From contig CP126204.1 in NCBI GenBank assembly GCA_030272155.1, forward strand, positions 1,541,501 through 1,605,500: a stretch of 64,000 nucleotides of DNA, written 5' to 3'. Positions within the stretch are counted from its first letter, which is position 1, and every line of letters starts with the position of its first letter. A program made the position numbers and the translations under genes. Under the pieces are notes generated by a model. That model was not told where the DNA came from and ran no database searches. It worked only from the letters and a program-made list of their open reading frames with translations. The stretch is from Tetradesmus obliquus (lineage: Eukaryota > Chlorophyta > Chlorophyceae > Sphaeropleales > Scenedesmaceae). This document shows, piece after piece, positions 1-10,556 of this stretch.

Positions 1-2312
1 TCTGCCATGATGTCCTGCTTCATGAAGAAGGGCGTGTGCACGGGCTTGTAGCCGCGCCGGAACGCAAAGTGCAGCGCGGCGTTGATGAGCGCCTGGTTGA
101 GCAGCGGGCCCTCATTGGTCAGGTAGAAGCCGCGCCCGCCTGGGGGGATGAGGCAGCAGCAGCAGCAGCAGCGCAGGCGCACACATCACTGCTGTCAGAC
201 ACTGTCAGAGGGCCGTAGTGGTGAGTAAGTGACTCTGGTGCTGCTGTCCCGCCTCAATACACGGCTCAGCCCTGCGCTCCCACCTCCACCTACTGCATCA
301 CATGACAGCTGCCCCGCAGCGCTCCAAGTTCTATCAGTGACCCTGCCATGTCCAGCTGCCAAAGGCGGCTGCGCCAAAGTGTGTGCCAACTGCCTTGTAA
401 CAACACACCCCCACTAGCCAGCCCCACAATCGCACCTGCCACTGCCGCGACCGCCTCCAGGTTGACAATGTCCAGCAGCGTGACAAGGTCCACGTGGTTG
501 TACAGCTTCTCACCCTCTCACCTCACAGCAACTGCTGCACACAACTCCAAAATTGGCACCGTAGATACCGCCGCCTGCTGTTCCTGCTGCAGGAGATCTG
601 ATCTGCAAGGGCTGGTTGCTAGGCTACCCGCCCCACAACAACAAGCCCATAACAGACCCCACCAGCCAGCCCCACAATCGCACCTGCCACTGCCGCGCCC
701 GCCTCCAGGTTGACGATGTCCAGCAGTGTGACCAGGTCCACGTGGTTGTACAGCTTCTCACCCTCAGCAGCGCTGCGGGGACTGCCAAACTCGCGCACAA
801 TGGCGTTGTTGTCCTGCGCAAAGAGACAGGTCACATCACACAGGATGTGGCAGGCATGAGTAGCTGACAGAGCAACACCCAGGCTAGTCTGCTGCGGCTG
901 TTTGCGCTTCGTAGTGACCAGAGCCAGCTCTTGCAGCATGAGCACTAGCATCTTGCAGCGCTAGATGGCCCAGCTTCTGCACGCGCAAGGCATCAGCGGG
1001 CCATGCTTATCTGCCTCTGCAGCAGGCTGCGCTGAGAGCTGCTGCTGTGACAGCTTGCACTGCAGTGGCAGAAGCGCTGCTGCCTGTACGCTACTGCCTG
1101 CTGACGCAGCTTGGTGGTGCCTGCTGGTTTGGCCAGCTCCAGCTACGCTGCTGCAGCAACCCTCGCCCCTGGCCCCTGAGCAGCGAGGCAAAGCTGCACA
1201 TTGCATGGTCTGCAAGGCTGAGCACACATGCATCCTACCAGCCATGAACATAAGAACCGACAAGCTGGATCAAACCAAAACAGCAGCAGTCTCACATGCA
1301 CGCAGCATATATGATATATATCACGGCGTTCTCATCATGCCAAAACACAACACCTGCAACTGTGCTCAGCCAAGCAATACCTTGAGAAGAAGAGGCAGCA
1401 GCGTGCAATCACAACTGCATATTACTGCCGCCGCACACCTCATTGTCGTCAACGGGCACGCTGTCATGCACGAGGTTGCCAATGGGCACCAGCGCTGCAT
1501 CGCGCTCGCTGATGATCTGCTTCTCCTTCTCCTCCAGCTCAGCAATGCTGGCCTTCATGGCCTTGGTCTTGTCCTGCAGCTCGGTGGCATCCTGCTTGGC
1601 CTGCAGGAGCGGTCGTGAGACAGTTTGACTGACAGCAGCCTTGACACAGCATGAAAATGGTGTCATCGCTGCATGCAGGGCAGGACACACAGCTGCGGGC
1701 CAGCCACTGCCCTGATGATGATCACGCTGCAACAGCTTGCATGGCACTGCCCCTCCTGCAAGCGCTTTAGATGCTACATCATGCAGTTGTTTCCCATGGA
1801 GCAGTTGCAGCTGCTTCGCTGCAGCACTGCGATTCTGCTGGCTGCATGCGCTGGCTGCGGGAATCGACTGCTGGCTTCAGGCTGCTGCCTGCTGCAACAC
1901 ACCTTGCGCAGCTCAGCAATCTGCTTGTTCAGGGCATTGAACTCCTTCTTGACCTGGTCCAGCTCGAAACGAGCTGCAGCAGCCAAATGATGTACAGGAG
2001 CAGCAGGCAGTTCAGCAGTAGAGAGGTGGTTGCCGAGCCTGCTGGCCTGATTGCAGCTCTGCACACCCAGCCAGCGTCATAAACCCCTCACCTGCACGCC
2101 AGTCGGCATCCAGCTGAACCACCTTGTCCACCAGCGTCACATCAGCATATCGCCGCTTTTGGGACTCCCTGACAATGTCAGGGTTCCCGCCCTTCTCTGC
2201 AATTCAATCCAAACAGTCAATAAGTGGACAAATTGACTCTTTCAAGAAAACCAATGAGCAGCTGTTCAACTGACTGCAGCATACCTGTGCGGAACAAGTT
2301 GATGTCGAGCAT
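1..2312 (-). CDS. Seryl-tRNA synthetase, cytosolic type (partial: N-terminal part)
   Basis: Charges tRNA-Ser with serine using ATP. Six exons can be chained in phase: 2285-2312, 2092-2196, 1903-1973, 1439-1600, 684-813 and 1-139 (open at the window edge), giving about 211 residues of a protein that is normally about 450. The start MLDINLFR, followed by GGNPDIVRESQKRRYADV, is the classic eukaryotic SerRS opening. Exons 3-4 encode the long antiparallel coiled-coil tRNA-binding arm (RFELDQVKKEFNALNKQIAEL and AELEEKEKQIISERD). Exons 5-6 enter the catalytic core with LYNHVDLVTLLDIVNLEAGA, GGRGFYLTNEGPLLNQALIN and HTPFFMKQDIM. No transit peptide precedes the Met, so a cytosolic enzyme is inferred. 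The C-terminal class II motifs lie outside the window. The intron after exon 5 holds a partial copy of that exon (412-516). Identification is firm; exon borders rest on GT-AG sites and phase. Confidence 0.95.
412..516 (-). repeat. Intronic copy of SerRS exon 5 3' end with donor site
   Basis: About 105 bp nearly identical to 660-764, which covers the last 80 or so bases of exon 5, its GT donor and the first intron bases. The copy keeps a GT donor and still reads DLVTLLDIVNLEA. It lies downstream in the transcript, inside the following intron, so it is a possible decoy or alternative 5' splice site. Confidence 0.85.
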
Positions 2313-2596
2313 GATGGCTGACCAGGATCAGCAGGCGGATGCAAACTAGTTGTTCACCTGATCAGACTGCAGTAAAACAATGGGCTGGGCTTCCTGGCCT
2401 TCTGTTGAACTGAACCTCAATGTCATTCAACGAGCTCTTACGAAGTTGGATGCTGCGTAGACGCTCCGCATGATTAAGCATAACGTCGCTTGATGATTGA
2501 CGTTTTCATCGACGAAGAGCACGGTGGCACTTCTCGGGCATTATGCTTGCACCAGCACTGATGCAGTGATGCAGTGACCCCACCCGGATAAGCGCC
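2313..2596. promoter_or_regulatory. Divergent promoter region, SerRS / WD40-like gene
   Basis: Only 284 bp separate the two outward-facing start codons (2312 on minus, 2597 on plus). Whatever drives both genes must be here or inside the genes. I see no TATA box. The assignment is from geometry alone. Confidence 0.5.
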
Positions 2597-5500
2597 ATGG
2601 AGGACGTTCATGACTCTTTGCTCGTCGATGAAATTCATCTGGCTCAGGGCAACAGGCCATGCGCCCAGATTATCAGCAGCACGGCTAGCCGCGAGCATCA
2701 TGTAGCAGCGATCAAGCTCAATCAAACGGTAGTATTTGCTGAACTCGGAGGTTTCAGGGCACAGCCGTCCTTCAACACGCCCCATGGCACACAGCGGACC
2801 GGCGTATCAGGTGAGCGAAGCAGCAGCATCGCATGCACGAGCTGCCCCAGGAAGGTGACGCAGCATGTCTCTGCAACCACGTCGATTGAGACGTCTTAGG
2901 CATCATGTAGCAGTGTACGCTATGCAAGCGTAGCTAGTGCCGATATCTGCTGTGCACTACACTCTGCACTGCGCCAGGCTGACACCAGGCTGACACCATC
3001 AGGTCATCATTGACGTTGCTGTGCATCCTGCAGCCACAATCACAACACATACAATCCGACCATAAAAACATTCCGAGCTCAACAATCGTTGCTGTGCTGC
3101 TGGTGCAACAGGCGTGTCTTTCAGCCCTGATGGCAGCTACATTGCAGCATTCAGCTCTGACGAGCTGTATGTAGCACGCGTGTACCCCCAGCAGCGCGTG
3201 GGCCAGCTGAGGCACATCGCGCAGCTGGCAAGCATCAAGGCCGTGCACTGGTGCCCGCAGTCCACAGCACTCGCAGTGTGCTGCAAGCAGCAGGTTGATA
3301 TTTACCTTGTGGTTCTACCCCCACCAGGCAGACCCAGCTTCAATGGCAGCAGCAGCAGCAGCACACCCGCAGCAGCAGCAGCACCACCACAGGCCGCCCA
3401 GCAGCACTCAGCCATCAACCTAGCTCCCCTGCAGCGCCTGCCGGGGCCTAGGAGTGCAAGCGCAGGGCCGCGCTGCGCCTGCTGGCTGCCGCGGGGCGCT
3501 GCCGGCAGCCCTGCAGCGCTGCTGGCGGCGTGGTCTGCTGACCTGCTCATGTTCACCTGGCAGCCTAGCAGCCAAGGTAGGCAAGGCAGGCTTTAGGTGG
3601 CTGATAGTACTCATTTGTGCTGCACTGGTCGATGCTGCTGGCTGCCTGGTCTGCTGACCTGCGCATGTTCATCTGGCAGCCCAGCAGCCAAGGTACGGCT
3701 GACTTTCTGAGCTGAGTTACTGGCAGAATGGCTTATTATTCTCTTGGCTATGCATTGCACATGCTTCCATTGCTGCTGCACCCACAGCTCCAGCATTTTG
3801 ATGCAATAGTGCTATTGCATGGCTGAACTCTTAGCCACACAGACACGCACGCACCCACTCACCGTCTTTGCTGACCTGTCTGCACCTGGTTGGTTGCGTG
3901 TTTGCCGCAGGTGTGGACTGGTCCCGCCACACAGTGCAACGCTTCCTGGCTGGCTGGCCTGGCCCTATCAGGGCCATCACAGCAGCATCAAACACCATCA
4001 CCAGCAGTGATAGCTGCTTGGTGTTGGGCACAGTGGATGCTCAGCTAGCACTGGAGCGCAGCAGCAGTAGCAGCAGCAGCATTGACGCCGAGCTTGCACA
4101 GCTGCGCGTGGCAGCAGCATCAGGCGGCGGCGGCAGCAGCAACGGCATAAGCAGCAGCATGCATGGGCTGCAGCTGCAGCGGCAAGGGCCCGGCTTATCA
4201 GGCAGGGTGCTGATAACTGACCTGCAGCCTGATGCTGCACCCGGACTGGGCCAGTTCGTGTCAGGCTCACCACTCCCTCCAGCAGCAGCAGCAGCAGCAG
4301 CAGATGCAGATGCAGATGCAGCACTTGATACTTTAGCAGCTGCAAGCCCTTACCCAGACGTGGTAGTGACTAAGACGCCACGAGCACCCTCTGCTCAGCA
4401 TGCAGCAGCAGGGCTGAGCCGTAGCGGCAGCAGCAACAGCAGCGGCGTGCTGAGTAGGCTGCTGAACATCCAAGGCGGCGCTGCTGCTGCTGCTGGCAGC
4501 AGCAGCGGCGAGCCAGCATGTGTCTGCATGCTGGAGCTCAACCTCTCAGACTTCATGCAGAGTTCTGGCCAGAACAACAACAGCAACAGCAGCAGCAACA
4601 AAAATGATGGCAGCAGCTCGCCCTGCCAGCAGAGCATTAGTCAAGTGAAGGGTCTGCTGAGCCGGCTATCAGCCAGCCTCAATGGAAGCTTCTCAAGCCT
4701 ACCTAACCACCCAGCTACGCCAGATGCAGCAGCACCAGCAGCAGCCAAGCCAACACCCCCTTCATCAGCAGGCAGTGTTAGTAACACAGGCATGCCATTC
4801 AGCAGCATACTGCAGCTGCCACATCTGCCGCTGCCTGACCTGCTAGCAGTGCAGGATGGCATAGCAGCCATTGGCAGCAGCAGGGGCCCGCCGCTGGTGG
4901 CTCTGTGCAGCTTTTCAAGCCAGCAAGGCAATGGACTGCAGCTGCTGCAGCTGGTGGCACTGCCGCTGCCAAGCCCTGTGGCTAGCTGCGGCCCAATCAG
5001 GGTGAGGCTAGATGGCCTGCTGCTGACACCAGCAAGGCAGGGCACAGCAGCAGCAGCACTAGATGGCGCACAGCAGCACACTGCTGCTGCAGCAGCAGCA
5101 GCATTTGCGCGCACGCATTACCCAGTGATTTCTGAGGGTGGCTGGCCTGGTGTGGTTGACGCAACAGAAGGCGAATGGTGCAGCACAAACGGCAGCAGCA
5201 GCAGCAGCGGTGAGGCTGCAGCGCGCCTGCCGGATATTGTTGCGCTGCTCAACTGCTCCCAGGCAGCAGCGCAGCAGCCGCCAGGGTTTGCCAGCTTCAG
5301 CAGCAGCACAGCAGTGGACAAGAATGCAGACACATACCTGGTGAAGTGCAGGGCACCCCCGGCAGCAGTAATGCAGCCAGCAGCACAGCCTGAGCAGCAT
5401 TGCGTGCAGCATGCAGTGGCACCCAACTCCAGCGGTGCTGATGCTGCAGCAGATGTGGCTCCTGCTGTAGCTGCTGCTGTAGCTGTGAGGGCTGCTACCA

Positions 5501-5821
5501 AGGATGCTGATGCTAATGGTGTTGATGCTGGGGTTGATGATGAGGGCAGCATCTGGTGGCGCAGCCTGCAGCAGCAGCAGCAGCAGCAGCAGCAGCTGCA
5601 GCTCAGGGTGAAGCAGCAGGACTCAGCAGATGATAGTTTATCACATAGCAGCAGCAGCAAGCAGCAGCAGCAGCAGCAGCAGCAGAAGCCAGCAGAGCAG
5701 CAGCAGCGCAGGGCAGAGCTGCGGTACCCTGACCTCAGGCCTAGGGACCAGCGGCAGCAGCAGGAGGTGCCGGGGCGCTATGTGCGGCTTGAGCGCAGGC
5801 CCTCACAGCAGCGGCTGCTGG

Positions 5822-5869
<48 letters not shown>

Positions 5870-6198
5870 TGAAGGAGCTGGAGCACAAGCAGCGCGAGCT
5901 GAGCAGCAAGCACCAGTCAGTGGTCGGGCTATCAGCACGAGCAGCCTCGTCTGCTGCTGAAACACCCGGCAGTGCAGTCAGCTACAGCAGCGGCACAACC
6001 TGGACCAGCTTGGCTGAAGAATACCACCACCACCAGCAGCAGCAGCAGCAGCAGCAGCAGGGCCAGGCCAGCCTGGCTGAAGATTACCAGCAGCAGCAGG
6101 GTCAGGCCAGCCTGGTTGAAGAGTATCACCACCACCACCAGCAGCAGCAGCAGCAGCGGGGCCAGGCCAGCTGCTGCGCATTGCTGTCTCTCCCCTCA

Positions 6199-6229
<31 letters not shown>

Positions 6230-7011
6230 TGCAGCAGCAGCAGCAGCAGCAGCAGCAGGGCCAGGCCAGCTGCGCGGTGCTGTCGCACCCATCGCCCCAG
6301 CAGCATGCGCACCAGCGGCACCTGGACAAGGAAGATGCTGAGTTCCAGGCTGCAGTCAGCCGCGTGAACAAGGTGGTGGCAGTGCTGAGCGGGGTGCAGT
6401 GCAGGCTGGAAACAAGGCTTGAGAACTCCCTGGAGTGCAGCACAGTACCGGGCCAGCGCCTGGCAGCAGCAGAACTGCCTGCAGCAGCAGCAGCAGCGGG
6501 AACAGGTGGAGGAGGGTCCTCTGGACCCCCCACGCCTGATGCAGCAGGGTCAGATGCAGCAGGCGCGGAGCTGGCTGCTGCTGCTGCATCTAGCAGTAGC
6601 GCTGGCAGTGGGATTGAACCCCTGCCCAGTACTGCGGGTGGAGTGATGTTTGCTGCCGCTGCCGGCAGCGCAGAGCAGCAGCGGCTGCAGCAGGCTGCGC
6701 TGCTGGCGCAGGTGCGTCAGGAGGCTCAGCATGTATCTGCTGCCGCTGCTGCTGCCACGCATGAGGCCCTAACAGAGCTTCAGGTGAGCCTTGAGCTGCG
6801 GCTGGATGCGCTGCTGCGCCTGCAGCAGCAGCAGCAGAGCCTGCTGGAGCAGCTGCTGCGGCAGAACCAGCAGCAGCAGCTGCTGGCGGGGGTGCTGGCA
6901 GGCGTGCAGTCCAGCTTTGAGAAGCGATTTGACAGCATGCAGGAGCTGATGCAGCAGATGGTGCGGCAGCTGGACAGGCTGGCGACAGGGCTTGAGGATA
7001 TGGAGAAGTAG
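2597..7011 (+). CDS. Large WD40-like, Gln-rich protein with C-terminal coiled coil
   Basis: Three exons join in phase: 2597-2810, 3112-3576 and 3911-7011, giving 1259 residues. The start sits in a strong context (gccATGG). Exon 1 joins exon 2 to read TGVSGVSFSPDGSYIAAF, a beta-propeller-like SPDG strand at residues 71-90; a second blade-like stretch follows (IKAVHWCPQSTALAVCCKQQ) and a third near residue 215 (LLAAWSADLLMFTWQPSS). The middle is low-complexity Ala/Ser/Gly. Residues about 780-1005 are dominated by polyglutamine, His-Gln runs and a proline run. The end (about 1143-1258) is strongly helical and Leu/Gln-rich, consistent with a coiled coil (SFEKRFDSMQELMQQMVRQL). A propeller plus coiled coil suggests a scaffold, as in EDC4, MED16 or NEDD1, but none of these could be matched convincingly. 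The last intron contains a partial copy of exon 2's end, and the gene's tail is duplicated downstream. Confidence 0.75.
3633..3696 (+). repeat. Intronic copy of exon 2 3' end of the WD40-like gene
   Basis: Near-copy of about 3520-3582: the last bases of exon 2 (encoding WSADLLMFTWQPSSQ) plus its GTA donor, repeated about 115 bp into the following intron. The copy ends in an intact donor after CCAAG. Confidence 0.85.
5568..6258 (+). repeat. Coding (CAG)n / polyglutamine block
   Basis: Successive pure or nearly pure CAG runs lie in frame inside exon 3 of the WD40-like gene (about 5568-5595, 5661-5692, 5821-5870, 6034-6060 and 6232-6258). They encode Gln tracts separated by short His, Glu-Tyr and Gly-Gln-Ala-Ser spacers. 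The motif GQASLAEDY/GQASLVEEY recurs between tracts, so the block also expanded as a longer unit of about 19-25 residues. Confidence 0.9.
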
Positions 7012-7432
7012 GCCGTGACCACACCCAAGCGGTCTCTGGTGGTTGGGCATGGCGTGACCCATCGGCAGTGGGGCGAACGGGGTTTGCACGATGGCTGAGG
7101 CTGTGATCAGCCTGGCATGCTTTCAGCGCTGTATGGTTGTCTGCGCACCAGCAGCGCACTGCATCAACTGCAATGGCGGCGACAGCATGCAGGAGCTGAT
7201 GCAGCAGATGGTGCGGCAGCTGGATAGGCTGGCAACTGGGCTTGAGGTTATGGAGAAGTGATTGTGTATCTTGAGAAGAGTGTCGGTGACGTGTCCCCGC
7301 ATTTGGTGAAACACAGGCGGCAGGCGGACAGGCTGGCAGGGATGGCTTGGGCTGTGATCGGCTTAGTGTGCGTTGAGCGCTTCGTATGGGTTGTCTACGC
7401 ACCAGCAGCGCAGTGCACTGCCTGCAGTGCTG
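6930..7432 (+). repeat. Tandem duplication of the WD40-like gene's tail
   Basis: Bases 6931-7011 (the last 26 codons and stop) recur at 7181-7260 with few changes and a stop at the same place (TGA instead of TAG). The downstream sequence 7088-7175 recurs, more diverged, at 7343-7432. The period is about 250 bp. The second copy is beyond the stop codon and should be 3' UTR or untranscribed. Confidence 0.8.
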
Positions 7433-10400
7433 TTGGCTTGCGAAACCAGAGCTCGGAACAGCATACGTAAATTGGTGGTAGATGGGCGCTGGGCGCTGCT
7501 GAGAGCTGCCCTGTGTCATCCTCTCACAATGCTGTAGCAGGAGGGCCCAGCCTGCTGTGGGGGAGCTGTGTGTAATGGCGTTGACTTGTGGAACAGATGT
7601 CTCAGTGCAACACCCTGACTTGGTGTGGTGTATGCGGAAGGCACTCAGCCGGCTGTGGCGCATATGCATATGCGGTATGCCAACTCATGACTTGAAGTGC
7701 TGTCTATGCAGCAGGATGTGCCAACTCATAGGCGGTATGCCAACTCATGAGTCATGACTTGAAGCGCTGTCTATGCGTGTGTACTGCGAAAGTGTCAGCA
7801 CCATGACGTGTCATGATGTGCAGGTGTGATTCGATGCTGCTGCAGGTTGTTGTGGGTGGCGTTAGTGTACTCTGTAGTTTTGTGTTGGCTATGTGCCGGG
7901 GTTGCTGGCTTGTGCACACGACAGACTTCCACTGCCGGGGTTGCTGGCTTGTGCACACGACAGACTTCCACTTCATGTGTGCCTTCTTTGTGCGTGTTTG
8001 TTGGTTATGTGGTGGAGTCAGAGCGGTTGCACACATGTGCCTGGAGGCTGACTACTGTAGAGCTTGGTAGATGGCTCCTAGGCGCACTCATTTGCGTCCT
8101 CCGCAGTACCAACTTAGAGTGACGTGAACACTGCCAGCAGCAGATCCTTGCTGCAACCTGGAGACATGTGTGTTATTCTACTTGCACTCACACTTGACTA
8201 CCGTGAAGTGTACAGCAGCAGAGTGCAGCCCGGGCCGGCCCTTCTTACTTTTGTGTGCCTTGTTACTTGTTTGTGCCTTGATCGCAACCATTGGCAGCGT
8301 GACAGCTGTGCAGTACAACGCCTGAGGCTTCATGTTTTTCGTGTTGCTATGCTTTGTTGTGTCAGATAGGCACCTGCATGGTGCTGATTGATGCTGTGCT
8401 GTGATTGGCTTGACCACATGTGCATTGTGTGCATGTTGACGCAGTTGCAGGCATGGTGGCAGCACTCAGGCAGTGGCTTTGATCAGACAAACAGCAGTTC
8501 CATTGCTGACACGCAACTGTTTTGTGTGGACATGGCGTTCACCTTGCTTGTTTCCTTGCTCATTGATGGTCGAACTGATGAAACCCTAGTTGCGCCTGTG
8601 GAGGCTGCTGCACTGAAAGCGACCTGCTTGACATATTGCTAAACAATCCTTGGCGTTGGGTGTGCCCTGTTGTGTTTGTGCCGAGCCACTGACAACATGG
8701 CTTGGCATTTTCTGCATCGCTTGGTTTGACGTTATCGCACAGAACTTGCCGCAGCAGCTTTCAGTGCGTAAGCTGCTTGAAGTACAGTGTCAGTCTGCTG
8801 CCGGCTGATTTGAAGACGCTGCGAGCCTGGCAACTGGGATCCAGCTGCATTGTGCCCCGCTGCCTTTCCCTGCAAAACACATTGACACAACAGCGGTTTG
8901 GCGTAGGGACTCTTGTTGTCAAGGGTGTAGGGACTGTAGCTGTTGTGTTGTTGTTTAGTTCACTTTCATGCCATGTCAGCTGCTCAACAGCAGCTGCGGC
9001 ATGTGATGCTTCAGTGAGACATCCGAGTTCACGGGACAGCCGTATGATTTGGTTGGCCTGTCCACCTGTGCAGGCTTTGAATGCATGAAGTGCTTGACAG
9101 TGACTGAGCTGTCTGCTCTGCGGCGCACACGCAGCTCAGCATGCACAGCTGCGCAGCCCACAACATCACTCACACAGTTGGAAAACGGCGTGGTGCAAAA
9201 AAGCTGTTCATAAAGGCCGTCTGGCTGATCACATGGCAGCGTAGCATCTTGTCGCATGCCAAGCTTGTTGTGGACATGACACGGCGCCATTGCGTGGCCA
9301 GTGTGTGCTTTTAGTGCGCGTCTTCCTTCCTGCATTGGAGAGGTGACTTCCAATCACTTTGCTGGGAAACTAGCTGCGCAAAAAAACGCTGTTGTCGTGA
9401 GTTTTGCTGCACTTACTTTGGGCTGTTGATAGTTTCATACTGCTTGTTGGGTTTAACGTTGCATTTGAAGTGGCATGTTTTGATGATGTGATCATCAGCT
9501 GTGGTCCTGTGCAGAGCCACATCTGCACTGTTGTAGGGGACAGATCTATGAAAGCTGCCAGGTTTCATAGGCCAGGACTTGAGTAGCCTGGCAACCTTGA
9601 CCAGTTGCAAGCCGCATGATTGCAGCTGCAGGCTGCTAATGCGGCGCTGGAATATATAAATTGATCCAATGCATGGAGTTTGACGAATGCTCAATAACTC
9701 GGACTGTCGGCAGTATGCAGAAACTGCAGCGCTGAATCTGTGCCAAGGCGTCGCCGGCTCATCAGAGTGTCACCTCATGGCAACACAGCTCAGCTAGTAG
9801 CTGTTCGCCGTTAGTCATGTTGCTGCGCAGCTGTGACACAGCCAAGCAGAAAGGCTCATGGCAAGACATGCGCTGGGTATACCTCCAACAGCTGTGCACA
9901 GGGTGATCTTCCAGGCCGCGTGGGCTGTAACGTCTGACGCACGATACATGGCACCAGGAAATGCATCATTGCTTTTTTACAGGGGCAATGGCAGAGTCAT
10001 GAAATTGCTTTCAGCAGTGACACAGACACAGCGAGCACCAGTCATGCACGACATGGTGGAGAGTGCACACAGCAAGCTGCAGCCTACCACTGTAGACGGC
10101 TGTCACCGGTGCCAGCAACGCACTGAAGGTGCGCAGCTTGCTTTCATGTGATGCTCAGGGCTCGCCACATTTTGTTCTCTGGCATACTAAGCGTGGCGCG
10201 CACATGCGCACATGCGGCTCCAGGGCAAACTCGCCACAATCTTGCAGTGGCTTCATACATCTGCGCACACAACCGCCAGCACACAGCTGCTGCAGCACAC
10301 ACACCACGCGCCCTACATTCCTTCCTGAGACACCAGTCTCGTGGCTGGCAGCAAAACACCAGAGAAAAGAACAGCCCACACTTGACGAGGCCCCCAGAAG

Positions 10401-10465
10401 ATAATCCAGATAGGAGACGCTGATGCCACAAGACCCTGTCTGTGCGGGCTGCCAGCTCCACACAA
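7433..10465. other. Gene-poor interval between convergent genes
   Basis: About 3 kb between the stop of the plus-strand WD40-like gene and the stop of the minus-strand SAICAR synthetase. Short open frames exist on both strands, but none shows a recognisable motif, codon bias or plausible exon chain. It holds two small tandem duplications (a roughly 20-bp core at about 7671 and 7732, and a 39-bp unit at 7896-7973). A TGTAA, the green-algal polyadenylation motif, occurs near 7571, about 560 bp past the WD40-like stop. Confidence 0.6.
7896..7973. repeat. Two tandem copies of a 39-bp unit
   Basis: Copies begin at 7896 and 7935, each starting ccggggttgctggcttgtgc, and are essentially identical. 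Non-coding context. Confidence 0.9.
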
Positions 10466-10520
10466 AACCACGCTACAACTGTGAGTGGCTTACTAAGTGG
10501 CTCACAGTTGTAGCGTGGTT
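10466..10520. repeat. Perfect 20-bp inverted repeat, 15-nt loop
   Basis: Arm 10466-10485 (aaccacgctacaactgtgag) is the exact reverse complement of 10501-10520. It lies 37 bp beyond the stop codon of SAICAR synthetase, so it would form a stable hairpin in that gene's 3' UTR. A role in 3' end formation or RNA stability is possible; a small foldback element is the alternative. Confidence 0.9.
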
Positions 10521-10556
10521 GCAAACATAGCAAATGTAATGTCTTTGTCCATCGCC

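Noticed and set aside
2474-2785. Minus-strand open frame opposite exon 1 of the WD40-like gene
   Set aside because: It reads plausibly but has no continuation, whereas the plus-strand frame splices in phase straight into a WD-like SPDG strand.
7752-9694. Several 80-130-residue open frames
   Set aside because: No motifs, no splice chain, and both strands equally open; typical of this GC- and triplet-rich DNA.
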